Translations under genes and position numbers: made by a program | Shown: positions 1 through 9,489 of the stretch, piece by piece | Numbering within the stretch: position 1 is the stretch's first letter | Layout of the letters: each line of letters opens with the position of its first letter | The notes under the pieces: model-generated | The model's database searches: none | Seen by the model: the letters and a program-made list of their open reading frames with translations, nothing else | Told to the model about the DNA's origin: nothing | Origin: Pyxidicoccus caerfyrddinensis | Lineage (GTDB): Bacteria > Myxococcota > Myxococcia > Myxococcales > Myxococcaceae | Direction of reading: 5' to 3' | NCBI RefSeq assembly: GCF_010894405.1 | Contig: NZ_JAAIYA010000007.1 | Span: 248,001-312,000 of the forward strand | DNA: 64,000 nucleotides

Positions 1-1050
1 CCAGGGGGCGAAGGTGATCGGGTCCTCCGCGTTGACGCGGCATTCAATCGCGTGGCCGCGAATCTGGATGTCCTCCTGCTTGAAGCGCAGGGGGTGGCCG
101 TAGGCCATGCGGATCTGCTCGCGCACCAGGTCGATGCCCGTGACGAGCTCCGTCACCGGGTGCTCCACCTGGATGCGCGTGTTCATCTCCATGAAGTAGA
201 AGTCGCCGCGCTCGTCCAGGAGGTACTCGATGGTGCCCACGTTGTTGTAGGCGAGCTTCTTCATCGCCTGCACGGACACCTCGCCCATCTTCCGCCGCAG
301 CTCCGGCGTGAGCGCGGGCGACGGGCTCTCCTCGATGAGCTTCTGGTGCCGGCGCTGCACCGAGCACTCACGCTCATTGAGGTGGATGATGTTGCCGTGC
401 TCGTCCGCCACAATCTGGATTTCGATGTGGCGCGGCTTCTCCACGTACCGCTCGATGTAGAGGTCGCCGTTGGCGAAGGACGCCACGGCCTCCGCCTGCG
501 CGGTGGAGAACGCCTGGGCCAGCGCGCCCGGCTCGCGGACGATCTTCATCCCCTTGCCGCCACCACCGGCGGCCGCCTTGAGGATGACGGGGAAGCCAAT
601 CTCCCGGGCAAAGGCCTCCGCCTCACGCGGGTCCTTCACCGTGCTGGGGCTGCCGGGCAGCAGCGGCAGGCCCGCCTCGCGCGCCGCCGCGCGGGCACGG
701 ACCTTGTTGCCCATCAGCCGCAGCATCTCCGGCCGCGGGCCGATGAAGCGAATCTTGCAGTTCTCGCACACCTCCGCGAACTCGGCGTTCTCCGACAGGA
801 AGCCGTAGCCCGGGTGGATGGCGTCCGCGCGGGTGATTTCGGCCGCGGAGAGCAGCTGCGGGATGTTGAGGTAGCTCTCCTTGGACGACGGCGGGCCAAT
901 GCACACCGCCTCGTCGGCGAAGCGCACGTGCAGCGCGTTGGCGTCCGCCGTGGAGTGCACCGCCACGGTGGCAATGCCCAGCTCGCGGCAGGCGCGGATG
1001 ACCCGCAGGGCAATCTCCCCGCGGTTGGCGATCAGCACCTTCTTGAACAC
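1..1050 (-). CDS. accC: Biotin carboxylase subunit of acetyl-CoA carboxylase (partial, C-terminus beyond left edge)
   Basis: Carboxylates the biotin carried by AccB using ATP and bicarbonate, the first half-reaction of acetyl-CoA carboxylase in fatty-acid synthesis (cytoplasm). The 350 visible residues open with [12 protein letters not shown], then [10 protein letters not shown], the glycine-rich ATP-grasp loop [21 protein letters not shown] and [16 protein letters not shown], all classic biotin carboxylase motifs. About 100 C-terminal residues are missing. No ATG fits the start; a GTG at 1050 is preceded by GGGGAG at a good distance, so I use it. It lies 77 bases after accB on the same strand, the usual accBC arrangement. 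Confidence 0.97.
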   Translation of the reverse strand, partial: MFKKVLIANRGEIALRVIRACRELGIATVAVHSTADANALHVRFADEAVCIGPPSSKESYLNIPQLLSAAEITRADAIHPGYGFLSENAEFAEVCENCKIRFIGPRPEMLRLMGNKVRARAAAREAGLPLLPGSPSTVKDPREAEAFAREIGFPVILKAAAGGGGKGMKIVREPGALAQAFSTAQAEAVASFANGDLYIERYVEKPRHIEIQIVADEHGNIIHLNERECSVQRRHQKLIEESPSPALTPELRRKMGEVSVQAMKKLAYNNVGTIEYLLDERGDFYFMEMNTRIQVEHPVTELVTGIDLVREQIRMAYGHPLRFKQEDIQIRGHAIECRVNAEDPITFAPW

Positions 1051-1127
1051 GTGGGTGTCTCCCCGTCAGGGGCCGGGCCTGGGGCGCGCGCCGCTCGCAC
1101 AGGACGCGAGAGCGGCGCGCCAGGCGC

Positions 1128-1712
1128 TCAGGCCGGCTCGATACGGAACAGCGCCTGGCCGAACTCCACCGGGCGGCCGTTCTCCACGAGGATTTCCGCC
1201 ACGCGGCCGGACACCTCGGACTCGATTTCGTTCATCAGCTTCATTGCTTCGATGATGCAGAGCACCTGGCCCTTCTTCACCACCGAGCCCACATCGACGA
1301 AGGCGGGCTGGTCGGGCGCCGGCGTCCGGTAGAACGTGCCCACGAAGGGGCTCGTCACCTGGTGGCCGGGCTTCTCCGCTGCCGGCACGGGAGCCGCCGC
1401 CACGGCGGGAGCCGGTGCGGGCGCGGTAGGCCGGGAGGCAGTGGGGGTGGTGTACTCCACGCCCGGACCCACGGGAGCCGAAGCCGGCGCCGCGTGGTGG
1501 ACGATGGTGGTCTCCGGTGCGTGGCCGCGGCGGATGAAGAGCTTCTCCTCGCCGCGCTTCCACACCAGCCTCGTCACGTCCGAGGCCTCGAGGATTTCGA
1601 CGATCTGCCGCAGGGCATCCACGTCCAGGGACGTGTTGCCTGAATCGCGCGCGCCACCGGTCGGCGCGCTCGCGGGCGCGTCCGCCCGGGTCGACTTGCG
1701 CTTCGTTGCCAT
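1128..1712 (-). CDS. accB: Biotin carboxyl carrier protein of acetyl-CoA carboxylase
   Basis: Carries the biotin that shuttles carboxyl groups between AccC and the carboxyltransferase. The protein has 194 residues: a basic start, an Ala/Pro-rich linker (about residues 70-110) and a C-terminal biotinyl domain with EAMKLMNEI, whose lysine (about residue 158) is the biotin site. The N-terminal stretch [18 protein letters not shown] is typical of AccB. It sits between efp and accC, an order seen in many bacteria (efp-accB-accC), so co-transcription is likely. Confidence 0.97.
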   Translation of the reverse strand: MATKRKSTRADAPASAPTGGARDSGNTSLDVDALRQIVEILEASDVTRLVWKRGEEKLFIRRGHAPETTIVHHAAPASAPVGPGVEYTTPTASRPTAPAPAPAVAAAPVPAAEKPGHQVTSPFVGTFYRTPAPDQPAFVDVGSVVKKGQVLCIIEAMKLMNEIESEVSGRVAEILVENGRPVEFGQALFRIEPA

Positions 1713-1753
1713 TCTCGCGTTCCCCTCCGTCCGAAGTCGCCGTGCGCGGCGGG

Positions 1754-2332
1754 CTAGCCGCCGGTGGCCACGCGCGTCAGGTACTTGCCGTCACGCGTGT
1801 CGATCTTGAGCACGTCGCCCTCGTTGATGAAGAGCGGGACGCTGACGGTGTAGCCCGTCTCCAGCTTGGCGGGCTTGAGCGCGCCGGACACCGTGTCACC
1901 CCGCACGCCCGGGTCGCATTCGGTGACCTTCAGGTCCACCGAGTTGGGCATGTTCACGGCGATGGCCTTGCCGTTCCAGAAGACCACCCCGACGGTGATG
2001 TTCTCCTTCAGGAAGTTCTTTGCATCTCCGAGCACCTTCTCACCGAGGAAGGTCTGCTCGTAGTTGCGGGTGTCCATGAAGTAGAAGTCCTCGCCCTGGA
2101 CATACAGGAACTGCATGTCCTTCTCCTCGATGTCCGGCACGCCCACCTTGTCGCCGGACTTGAGGGTGGGCTCCAGGACGCGCCCGGAGAGGAGGCTGCG
2201 AATCTTGGTGCGCACGAAGGCGGAGCCCTTGCCGGGCTTCACGTGCTGGAAGTACTCGATTACGAACGGCTCACCGTCAATTTCGATCTTCAGACCATTG
2301 CGGAACTCGGACGTATCGACAAACCCGGCCAT
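1754..2332 (-). CDS. efp: Translation elongation factor P
   Basis: Relieves ribosome stalling at polyproline stretches, relevant in a window with many proline-rich proteins. At 192 residues it matches the family length. It starts [20 protein letters not shown] and contains the [10 protein letters not shown] loop whose tip residue is often modified, followed by the two OB domains ending in [12 protein letters not shown]. An upstream in-frame ATG at 2395 would add 21 residues that do not fit the family, so the start at 2332 is preferred. accB follows 41 bases downstream. Confidence 0.97.
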   Translation of the reverse strand: MAGFVDTSEFRNGLKIEIDGEPFVIEYFQHVKPGKGSAFVRTKIRSLLSGRVLEPTLKSGDKVGVPDIEEKDMQFLYVQGEDFYFMDTRNYEQTFLGEKVLGDAKNFLKENITVGVVFWNGKAIAVNMPNSVDLKVTECDPGVRGDTVSGALKPAKLETGYTVSVPLFINEGDVLKIDTRDGKYLTRVATGG

Positions 2333-2352
2333 GGGGAGCCACTCCTTCACAC

Positions 2353-2459
2353 TCAAAGCTTCGAAAGCTTGAAAAGTCGGGGGTGTGTAGCCCATGCCCC
2401 CCTTCCATGGGAAGGGGAAAGGAGCGACCGGTTCTGTCGTCCGGACGACTGCCTGACAG
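2353..2459. promoter_or_regulatory. Cluster of inverted repeats between the Roadblock gene and efp
   Basis: The 136-base gap upstream of efp holds three inverted repeats: an AT-rich one built on AAGCTT around 2353-2372; a perfect 8-bp stem with a 3-base loop (CCCCTTCC / GGAAGGGG) at 2399-2417; and a perfect 14-bp palindrome centred on CCGG at 2436-2449, inside a wider CTGTC/GACAG pair ending at 2459. A terminator for the upstream gene plus an efp promoter or leader is the likely content. No long T-run follows any of them and I could not assign a promoter. Confidence 0.4.
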
Positions 2460-2468
2460 GGCGCGCGG

Positions 2469-2831
2469 CTAGAGCTCGGCGCGCACCTTGGGGGCCGTCA
2501 CACGCAGCACGTAGCGGCCCTTGCCGAAGTTGCCGTCCGCGCGCAGGGCGAGCACCAGGAAGTACTCCGGTGACACCAGCCGCATCACGGTCAGCACCTT
2601 CTCACTGTTGACGCTGACCTCGCTCACCGCGCCCGTCTTGAGGACTTCCGCGGCATGGCGGAGCTGGGTGAGGAGGTTGGCGTACTCCACCCAGGCGCCG
2701 CCCAGGTCCAGCTCCGCGGCCTCGTCCCGCTGGAAGGTGTCGACGGAGATGCCGTCGAAGCCCATCACGCTGCAGGCGAGGGCTCCGTCCACCTGGTTGA
2801 CCACCGACTCGAGGTGCGTGCGGAAGGACAT
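2469..2831 (-). CDS. Roadblock/LC7 domain protein
   Basis: A 120-residue single-domain protein of the Roadblock/LC7 fold, the family of MglB, the GAP for the polarity GTPase MglA in myxobacteria. Visible pattern: N-terminal helix ending in a region like DGALACSVMGFDGISVD, a central helix (AEVLKTGAVSEVSV) and strands around KVLTVMRLVSPEYFLVLALR. It is too diverged from MglB to be called that. It lies just downstream of pilQ and a lipoprotein gene, so a role in T4P polarity or secretin placement is possible but is an inference from position. Confidence 0.8.
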   Translation of the reverse strand: MSFRTHLESVVNQVDGALACSVMGFDGISVDTFQRDEAAELDLGGAWVEYANLLTQLRHAAEVLKTGAVSEVSVNSEKVLTVMRLVSPEYFLVLALRADGNFGKGRYVLRVTAPKVRAEL

Positions 2832-2879
2832 GGTCTTGGGCTCTTAGGAGGCGGGCGGCGGCCGGTCAAGCGCGATGGC

Positions 2880-3563
2880 TCAAGGAGTCGTCGGGATGTC
2901 TTCGCACACGGGCACGACGTTGTTCAGACCGCGCTGGTCGCAGGGCTCGGTCGGCGCCGCGAACCGCTTGCCCGGCCCGCAGACGCCGGCCTCGAGGCTG
3001 GCGGCGGGGACGTTGTAGACGGTGACGGGGAAGACGATTTCGTTGGAGTCCAGCTCGTCGCCCGAGGCGCGCTCGCCCTTGAGCTGCACGGTGACGAGGA
3101 CTTCAGCGGACTCCCCGACCCCCACGAAGTCCTTCACGTCCTGGAAGGTCTCCGCCGTGAACAGGTTGATCAGGAGGTTGCCCTCGTCGGTCAGCGTTCC
3201 GTAGATGGGGACGCTGGAGCTGGAGTCGGTGAAGGTCAGGCCCGCCGTCGGCGACGAGTAGCTCAACACGAGGTGGGTGATGTAGATGGTGTTGAGGTCC
3301 TCGTCGGCGCCCACCGGCTGCTCCCCCACTTCAAGGGGGATGCTCTGCAGGTTGGAGGTGACGGCCAGCACCAGCGGGTAGCCCCCCACCGGGAAGCCCA
3401 GGTTGACGGTGCCCCGGAGGAGCCCGGTTCCGGTAGCCGTCGTGATGTTGCAATTCGCAGCCTGCGCGGAGGCGCTTCCAATCTGGAGGGAGGGCGTGCT
3501 TTCGACACAGGCGCTCATACCAAGCGCCAGCAGGGCCGAGATGACCGAGTGCTTCATCTTCAT
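2880..3563 (-). CDS. Hypothetical lipoprotein downstream of pilQ
   Basis: Product not recognised. The 227-residue form starts MKMKHSVISALLALGMSAC, a lipoprotein signal with a plausible lipobox Cys near residue 19. The rest is beta-rich and secreted in character (LLRGTVNLGFPVGGYPLVLAVTSN), with a few Cys near the C-terminus (CGPGKR, PCDQRG, VCEDIP) that could form disulfides. It begins 37 bases after the pilQ stop on the same strand, so it may be co-transcribed and accompany the secretin or pilus in the envelope. A longer start at 3593 would place residues before the signal peptide and is less likely. Confidence 0.7.
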   Translation of the reverse strand: MKMKHSVISALLALGMSACVESTPSLQIGSASAQAANCNITTATGTGLLRGTVNLGFPVGGYPLVLAVTSNLQSIPLEVGEQPVGADEDLNTIYITHLVLSYSSPTAGLTFTDSSSSVPIYGTLTDEGNLLINLFTAETFQDVKDFVGVGESAEVLVTVQLKGERASGDELDSNEIVFPVTVYNVPAASLEAGVCGPGKRFAAPTEPCDQRGLNNVVPVCEDIPTTP

Positions 3564-3599
3564 AGGGCGAACGCTTTCCTGGAGAGGCCGCACAAGCCC

Positions 3600-6398
3600 T
3601 TAGAGGCTCTGCGCAATGGTCTGCCGGTTGAGGATGCGGGGCGTGATGAAGATGAGCAGCTCCTGCCGGTCATCCCGCTCCGTGTGGTTCTTGAACAGCA
3701 AGCCCAACACCGGGATGCTCGACAGGAACGGAACCCGCGAGGTGGAGGTGCTGCCACGACGGACATAGATGCCGCCGATGACGGTGGTGTCGCCGTCCTT
3801 GACCAACACCTGCGTGTTCGCCTCCTTGCGCTGGATGGAGGGCTGACCATTGGCGCCCGTGCTGCCCGGGTCCGGCTGGTTGTTGGAGGCGTTGATGGAC
3901 ATCAGGACGCTGCCGTCCTGGGTGATGTGCGGCGTCACCTCGAGCGACAGGCGGGCCTCGATGAAGGTGGTGTTCACACCCTGGGCGGACGTCTGGCTGA
4001 ACGGAATGGACACGCCCTGGCTGATGCGGGCGGTGTTGTTGTCCAGCGTCGTCACCTTGGGCGCGGAGATGGTCTTCACCGTGCCCTCGTTCTCCGCCGC
4101 GGACAGCCGCAGGTTGAGCTGCAGCGCTCCGCCCGCGGAGCCGAACACGAAGCCCAGCGCGCCACCGGCGCCCTCACCCACCGAGGCCGGCAGGTTGACC
4201 GCGAAGTTCGGCGTGGAGGGCAGGCCGTTGCCGCCCGTGCCCGGCGAGCCACCGGTGACAGCCACCGAGTTGGGGAAGATGAGGCCGGTGGAGTTGCCGG
4301 CCGCCGCGGTCGCGAGTGCCTGGCCACCCCACTGCACGCCCAGCTGGCGGCTGAAGGTGGTGTTGGCCTCCACGATGCGGCTCTCGATGAGCACCTGCGG
4401 CGTCTGCGTGTCCAGGCTGCGCACGAGCGCGCGGGCCTTCTCCGTGTTCGAGCGGACGTCCTTGACGATGAGCACGTTGGTGCGCTGATCCACCGTCACC
4501 GAGCCGCGCTCGCTGAGCACGTCCTTCACGCGCGAGGCCATGTCGCCGGCCACCGCGTAGTTGACGGGGATGAGGTTGACCAGCAGCTCCTCCAGCTGCT
4601 GGAGCGACTTCTTGCGCTCCTGGCGCAGCCGGGCCTCCTCCTCCAGCGTCTTCAGCGGGGCAATGCGGATGATGTTGCCGAACTCCTCCTTGCCCAGCTG
4701 CTTCGTGCGCAGGATGAGGTCCAGCGCCTGGTCCCAGGGCACGTTGCGCAGCCGGATGGTGACCTTGCCGCTCACGTCATCCGCCAGCACCACGTTGCGC
4801 TTGGAGATCTCCGCGATGACGCGCAGGAGGTTCTGGATGTCGATGTCCTTGAACTCGAAGGAGACGCGCTTGCCGCGGTAGCGGGCCTGCTGCGGCGCGC
4901 CCTCGGCGGCGTAGGCGGGCGCCTCGGCGGTGAAGCCCGCGGTGCGCGGCGCCACGGCCACCTGCTCCGTCTTCACGCCCTGCACGTCCAGGCGCCAGGA
5001 CAGCGTGCCACCGTTCTGCGTCACCTTCTCTTCGATGGCGCCGTCGGCGGCCACCACCACGCGCACCCGGCGGCCCTCGCCCGGCACGCTGAAGGCGCTG
5101 ACCATCTTCACCGGCGTCTCCAGCGCGCTGGTGTCCAGGCTGCGCTCGAGCTTCTTCGGCAGGCGCGCGTTGTCCAGCGTCAGCACCGCGCTGCGCGGGT
5201 CCGGCCGGTCCACCTTCCACGCCGCGGTTCCGGACAGCTTCAGCACCACGCGGCCACCCGCGCCGCTCTCCTCGAAGGAGAGGTCCTTCACCTCGACCGC
5301 CGCCGTCGTGGCCGGCGCCGCGGTCGGCTCGGGGGTGGAGCGCAGGGGCTCCACCTCGGTCACCGAGGCCATCATCTCCGTGGGCTCCGGCGCGGGCGCC
5401 GCCTTGCGCGCCACCGCACCGCCCAGCACCACCTCCAGGCCCCGGGAGGCCCGGTCCACGCGGTAGGCCGGCATGTTGCCGCGCACGTCCAGCACCAGGC
5501 GCACCTTGTCCGAGTGCGCGCCCACGCGCACGTCCTTCAGGGCGCCGCCGCTCACGCGCGGGGCACGGGCCGCGAGGCCCACGCCGTACAGGTCCACCGC
5601 GAGCCGCGGCGGGTCCGCCAGCTCCAGCACCTCGTAGCGGGCGATGTCGCCGTCCGCGCGGATGCGCAGGGTGTCGTCGGCGAAGGTCAGGCCGGTGATG
5701 CGCTGCGCCGGGTGGGCGACCTCGCGCTCATCGGCCTCGGCCGCCACCACGTTCTCCGGCAGGGCCTGCTTCGCGGCGGGCGCCTCGGGCTTCACGGTCT
5801 CCCGCGGGGCCTCGGCCACGACGACGGCGGGCTCGGCCGGCTTCACGGCGGCGACAGCCGCCACGGCCACCGGGGCCTTGATTGCCTCGGGCTCGGCGCG
5901 CTTCGCCGGGGTGGGCGCGGACGCGACGGCCGCGGGCGCCTTGACGGCCTCGGGCTCGGCACGCTTCGCCTCGGCGGGAGCAGGCTGGGCGACACCGTCC
6001 ACGGAGATGACGATGCGGTTGCCGTCGGCGCGGACGTCGTACTGGGACGCCTTGTCCAGCGCCAGCAGCACCCGGCCGACGCTCGCGCGCTCGTCCGAGA
6101 ACTGCGACGCCACCACGCCCGCCACCGGGCCGGAGCCCTCGTGGTGGCCCTTGATGCCCGTGGCGTCCGCGGACGACAGGTCCACCACCAGCCGCTCCGG
6201 TCCGCTCAGGCGGAACACGGTGAAGGTCGGCGGACGGGTGCCGGTGACCACGACCTGGGCCCCGGAACCCGTGCGCGACACATCCAGGTCGCGCAGCGTA
6301 TTGAGCTCGGCGCCCTGTACCCTGGCGCCCACAAGAATGACGGCCCACGCGGCCGCCAACATCCACTTGCCCCTCGTCACAGCGCTCTTCTCGAGCAT
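3600..6398 (-). CDS. pilQ: Type IV pilus outer-membrane secretin PilQ
   Basis: Forms the gated outer-membrane channel for the pilus. The protein has about 932 residues: signal peptide, three AMIN-type peptidoglycan-binding modules (roughly residues 35-130, 220-330 and 365-500), an Ala/Pro/Glu-rich linker between the first two, the N0/STN domain (VSFEFKDIDIQNLLRVIAEI), an N1 domain (LLVNLIPVNYAVAGDMASRV), and the secretin core ending in VPFLSSIPVLGLLFKNHTE and ELLIFITPRIL. Start chosen at 6398 (MLEKSAVTRGKW) rather than 6413 because it begins the signal peptide cleanly. It is the last T4P gene of the pilMNOPQ run. Confidence 0.97.
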   Translation of the reverse strand: MLEKSAVTRGKWMLAAAWAVILVGARVQGAELNTLRDLDVSRTGSGAQVVVTGTRPPTFTVFRLSGPERLVVDLSSADATGIKGHHEGSGPVAGVVASQFSDERASVGRVLLALDKASQYDVRADGNRIVISVDGVAQPAPAEAKRAEPEAVKAPAAVASAPTPAKRAEPEAIKAPVAVAAVAAVKPAEPAVVVAEAPRETVKPEAPAAKQALPENVVAAEADEREVAHPAQRITGLTFADDTLRIRADGDIARYEVLELADPPRLAVDLYGVGLAARAPRVSGGALKDVRVGAHSDKVRLVLDVRGNMPAYRVDRASRGLEVVLGGAVARKAAPAPEPTEMMASVTEVEPLRSTPEPTAAPATTAAVEVKDLSFEESGAGGRVVLKLSGTAAWKVDRPDPRSAVLTLDNARLPKKLERSLDTSALETPVKMVSAFSVPGEGRRVRVVVAADGAIEEKVTQNGGTLSWRLDVQGVKTEQVAVAPRTAGFTAEAPAYAAEGAPQQARYRGKRVSFEFKDIDIQNLLRVIAEISKRNVVLADDVSGKVTIRLRNVPWDQALDLILRTKQLGKEEFGNIIRIAPLKTLEEEARLRQERKKSLQQLEELLVNLIPVNYAVAGDMASRVKDVLSERGSVTVDQRTNVLIVKDVRSNTEKARALVRSLDTQTPQVLIESRIVEANTTFSRQLGVQWGGQALATAAAGNSTGLIFPNSVAVTGGSPGTGGNGLPSTPNFAVNLPASVGEGAGGALGFVFGSAGGALQLNLRLSAAENEGTVKTISAPKVTTLDNNTARISQGVSIPFSQTSAQGVNTTFIEARLSLEVTPHITQDGSVLMSINASNNQPDPGSTGANGQPSIQRKEANTQVLVKDGDTTVIGGIYVRRGSTSTSRVPFLSSIPVLGLLFKNHTERDDRQELLIFITPRILNRQTIAQSL

Positions 6399-6455
6399 GC
6401 GTCCCCTCAACAAGTTGGAAGCGGGCGACCGCCCGCGGGAGCGCCTTTGGGGGCG

Positions 6456-7019
6456 CTACTCCCCGTAGTTCTTGCCCGTCATCATGTTGTAGGCGGGGTC
6501 CTGCTTATCGTCGGGCTTGAGCTGCAGCGTCACCGGATTCTTGATGATTTCGCCGTTGCCCGAGAACACCTCGGTCACCGTCACCGAGTCACGGAGGATC
6601 TGCGTCACCTTCCCGCCCTGGCGCCCCACGCGGGTGTTGCGCCGCACGATATGGCCGCGACCCACCGGGTCCTCGACCATGGCGATGGGGTTGGCGTCAC
6701 CCGTCACGACCGCCACCAGCTTGAGCTGGTCCAGGTCGAAGGCGCACAGTGGCTCGTTGCACGAGGTCACCGGGCTGGGCGTGATGGGCCCGATTTCATC
6801 CACCGGGCTGCGGAACGGGTCTCGCTTGCCCACCGGGTTGTACGTGTACACGTACGGGACTGCCGCGGGCTCCGCCACCGCGACGGGTGCCGCCTTGGCC
6901 GGAGCAGCAGCCGCGGCAACGGGACTTGCCGCTGCCGGAGCCGGCGGCGGCGCGTCGTCGCATGCCGCCAGCGAAAGCGCCAGCGCCGCGGTGGTCATGG
7001 TGGCCTTGAACGTCTTCAT
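6456..7019 (-). CDS. pilP: Type IV pilus lipoprotein PilP
   Basis: Inner-membrane lipoprotein that links the PilN/PilO complex to the secretin PilQ in the periplasm. The 187-residue form starts MKTFKATMTTAALALSLAAC with a clear lipobox. A Pro/Ala-rich linker (about 22-60) follows, then the conserved PilP region with YNPVGKRDPFRSPVDE and a C-terminal beta domain (VVTGDANPIAMVEDP, GHIVRRNTRVGRQGGKV). The earlier start at 7058 would add 13 residues ahead of the signal and is rejected. It lies between pilO and pilQ. Confidence 0.96.
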   Translation of the reverse strand: MKTFKATMTTAALALSLAACDDAPPPAPAAASPVAAAAAPAKAAPVAVAEPAAVPYVYTYNPVGKRDPFRSPVDEIGPITPSPVTSCNEPLCAFDLDQLKLVAVVTGDANPIAMVEDPVGRGHIVRRNTRVGRQGGKVTQILRDSVTVTEVFSGNGEIIKNPVTLQLKPDDKQDPAYNMMTGKNYGE

Positions 7020-7062
7020 CCTCAATCCCCTTGTCGCCCTACTTTCCGGGCGGATCAAGTTT

Positions 7063-7662
7063 CTAGTTCTTCTGAGACCCGTTCTTGGGCTGCTCGACGA
7101 AGCGGAACGTCGTGGCCAGGAAGCTGCTCTGGAGGACGACCTTCTCGTTCTTGAGCGCCGGCGAATCGAGCTTGATGTTGTTGACGTTGACGATGCGGCG
7201 CATGTTCGCCATCTCCTGAAGGAAGAGGGCGATCTCGTGGTAGTTGCCGCTGACCGTCATCTTCAGGGGGATGCGGGCGAAGAACTCACCACCGCCCACG
7301 AACTCCTTGTCCGGCGTCACGCTGGAGATCTCCAGCCCGCTCTTCTTGCCGATGTCGTTGATCTGCGCGAGCAGCTCCTCGATGTCCTTCTTCTCGGGCA
7401 GCTCCGTCAGGGCCTCGGCGAGCTTCTGCTCCAGCACGTCCATCTCGCGCCGGCGGTCGTTGAGGTTCTGGGCGATCTCGCTCTTCTCCGCGAGCTCCAG
7501 GTCCAGCGTGCGCCGCTCGGAGATGACGATCTTGATGGCGTCCTCGGTGGGCGAGACAGCCATGAAGAAGTTGGCGACGGTCATCAGAATCACTGCGATG
7601 GCCAGGCCGCCGAACTTGGTGGCAGGGGGCGCCTTGGCGAACTGATCCAGGTACTTGTCCAT
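7063..7662 (-). CDS. pilO: Type IV pilus inner-membrane alignment protein PilO
   Basis: Partner of PilN in the inner-membrane alignment complex. The protein has 199 residues: a short cytoplasmic start (MDKYLDQFAKAPP), one membrane helix (GGLAIAVILMTVANFFMAV, about 18-36), a long coiled coil (about 45-100: LDLELAEKSEIAQNLNDRR) and a ferredoxin-like periplasmic domain (EFFARIPLKMTVSGNYHEIALFL). Length and layout match PilO. It starts 13 bases after the pilN stop. Confidence 0.96.
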   Translation of the reverse strand: MDKYLDQFAKAPPATKFGGLAIAVILMTVANFFMAVSPTEDAIKIVISERRTLDLELAEKSEIAQNLNDRRREMDVLEQKLAEALTELPEKKDIEELLAQINDIGKKSGLEISSVTPDKEFVGGGEFFARIPLKMTVSGNYHEIALFLQEMANMRRIVNVNNIKLDSPALKNEKVVLQSSFLATTFRFVEQPKNGSQKN

Positions 7663-7675
7663 GGCGTGGGGCCTT

Positions 7676-8359
7676 TCAGATGGCGTAGTTGGCCTGCAGC
7701 GTGATCTTGAAGTCGACCAGGGCGGGCGCGCCGGGCTGGGCCGCCGCCGCCTTGCTCTGGACCGCGCTGGTCAGGTCGATGTTCTTGAAGAAGGGGGTGA
7801 CCTGGGTCGCCGGGAACTCCTCGATGGTGGCCTCGGCCGTGAGCAGCTCCACGCGCGCCGTCTTGCTGTCGCGGCGCTGGTCGACGAGGCGGCCCATGCC
7901 CTTCGGCGTCCACACCACGCCATTGAGGCCGCGCATGAACTCGGCGACCTCGTCGTGGCTCACCGCGGCGCCGTCAATGGCGACCGCGTTGTTGGACTCG
8001 TTGAAGGTCTTCAGCCAGACCTTCTTCGGGGTGGCGGACGCGAGCGCGTCCAGCATGCGCACCGGCCCGTTGCGCCCCTTGCGCAGCGAGTCCAGCACGG
8101 CCAGCTTCTTCTCCACCTCGGCCTTGCGGGCGTTGATGTTCTTCACCTCGCCGATGACCTTCTCCAGCTCGGCGATCTTCGCGCGCGTCTGGGTGATGCC
8201 CTGACGGTGGCGTGTGAGCTCGTCGTCCCGGTCCGCGTACCAGAAGTAATTGCCAACGCCCGCGCCCACCAGCACGAGGGCGAAGAGGACCAGCACCTGC
8301 CGGCCCATCTCCCGCTTCTTCACCGCCCGGACGGGCAGCAGGTTGATGCGAATCATCAT
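7676..8359 (-). CDS. pilN: Type IV pilus inner-membrane alignment protein PilN
   Basis: Binds cytoplasmic PilM through its N-terminal INLLP motif, visible as MMIRINLLPVRAVKKRE. The protein has 227 residues: motif, one membrane helix (VLVLFALVLVGAGVGNYFW, about 22-40), coiled coil (about 45-95) and a ferredoxin-like domain. The C-terminal tail (about 170-227, ending PALVDFKITLQANYAI) is longer than in many PilN proteins. It lies between pilM and pilO with short gaps. A second ATG one codon later is an equally possible start. Confidence 0.96.
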   Translation of the reverse strand: MMIRINLLPVRAVKKREMGRQVLVLFALVLVGAGVGNYFWYADRDDELTRHRQGITQTRAKIAELEKVIGEVKNINARKAEVEKKLAVLDSLRKGRNGPVRMLDALASATPKKVWLKTFNESNNAVAIDGAAVSHDEVAEFMRGLNGVVWTPKGMGRLVDQRRDSKTARVELLTAEATIEEFPATQVTPFFKNIDLTSAVQSKAAAAQPGAPALVDFKITLQANYAI

Positions 8360-8387
8360 GTGCGTCGTCTCCTAAGGGGTGGACCGG

Positions 8388-9470
8388 TCAGGCAATCTTG
8401 TCGCCCGGGCGCCGGAGCGCCAATCCCACGGCCACCGCTGCCATGGGCGCCACGTCCATGATGAACGCGGGGTCGAACTTGCGGTTGTCCACTTCAATCT
8501 TGCGGAAGGGATTGAGGATCTCCACCGGCACGCCCGTGCGCGCTTCGATGGTCTTGAACAGCGCGGGAATCTTCGCCGTCCCGCCCGACAGGTACACCTT
8601 GCTGAAGTTCGAGTCGGCGGCGGTGCCCGCGTAGAAGTCCAGCGAACGCTGGATTTCACCCGCCACCTGCTCGGCGACGCTGGAGAGCACGCGCTCGACT
8701 TCCTGGGGCACCACGGCGTCCGCGTCCGAGCTGTTGCCGCCAATCTTCAGCGCTTCCGCCTCCTCGTAGGAGACGTTGAGCTGCTTCTGGATTTCTTCGG
8801 TGAACTGGTTGCCACCGATGGTGACGTCGCGGGTGAACACCGTCACGCCGTTGGCGATGATGTTGATGTTCACCACCGAGGCGCCCGCGTTGATGAGCAC
8901 CACGGTCTCCTTCTCCGGGAGGTCGTAGTTGACGGAGAACATGTTCTGGACGGCGAAGGCGTCCACGTCCACCACCACCGGCGCGAGGCCCGCCTCGGAG
9001 ACCACGGTGGTGTAGTCGTTGATCATGTCCTTCTTGGCGGCCACCAGCAGCACGTCCATCTGCCCGGTGGCGTCGTTGCCGCCGCCGTCGAGGATCTGCG
9101 TGTCGATGTTCACGTCCTTCACATCGAACGGGATGTACTGCTCCGCCTCCCACTGGATGCTCTCCTCGAGCTCGTCCTGGGACATGCGGGGCATTTGAAT
9201 CTTCTTGATGATGACCGAGTGGCCGGACACGCCGATGGCGACGTCCTTGCCCTTCACCTTCAGCTCGGACATCAGCTCCTGCACGGCCTGGACGATGGCC
9301 GTGGAGTTCATCAGCGCCCCGTCGACGATGGCCTCCGGCGGCAGCGGCTTCATCCCGAAGCTCTGCAACGCGAAGACGACCTCGCCGCGCTTGCGCTGCT
9401 CCTTGAGGAGAATCATCTTGATGGACGTCGAACCGATGTCCAGGCCGAGTGCCAGTTTGCCCTTCGCCAT
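8388..9470 (-). CDS. pilM: Type IV pilus actin-like protein PilM
   Basis: Cytoplasmic actin/FtsA-like ATPase-fold protein that anchors the PilN/PilO complex. The 360-residue form starts MAKGKLALGLDIGSTSIKM; LGLDIGSTSIK is the phosphate-1 loop. Later motifs include VLINAGASVVNINI (phosphate-2-like) and VYLSGGTAKIPAL (adenosine motif). The SHS2-type insertion is present. An open frame extends up to 9572 but the family begins at the ATG at 9470, which has GGAG upstream. It is the first gene of pilMNOPQ and follows a 220-base intergenic region likely to hold the promoter. Confidence 0.97.
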   Translation of the reverse strand: MAKGKLALGLDIGSTSIKMILLKEQRKRGEVVFALQSFGMKPLPPEAIVDGALMNSTAIVQAVQELMSELKVKGKDVAIGVSGHSVIIKKIQMPRMSQDELEESIQWEAEQYIPFDVKDVNIDTQILDGGGNDATGQMDVLLVAAKKDMINDYTTVVSEAGLAPVVVDVDAFAVQNMFSVNYDLPEKETVVLINAGASVVNINIIANGVTVFTRDVTIGGNQFTEEIQKQLNVSYEEAEALKIGGNSSDADAVVPQEVERVLSSVAEQVAGEIQRSLDFYAGTAADSNFSKVYLSGGTAKIPALFKTIEARTGVPVEILNPFRKIEVDNRKFDPAFIMDVAPMAAVAVGLALRRPGDKIA

Positions 9471-9489
9471 GCTTGACTCCGTCGAGAGG

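Noticed and set aside
2655-7154. A 1499-residue open frame on the plus strand
   Set aside because: It lies antisense to pilQ, pilP and others. His/Arg/Leu-rich composition without any domain is what the complement of GC-rich coding DNA gives.
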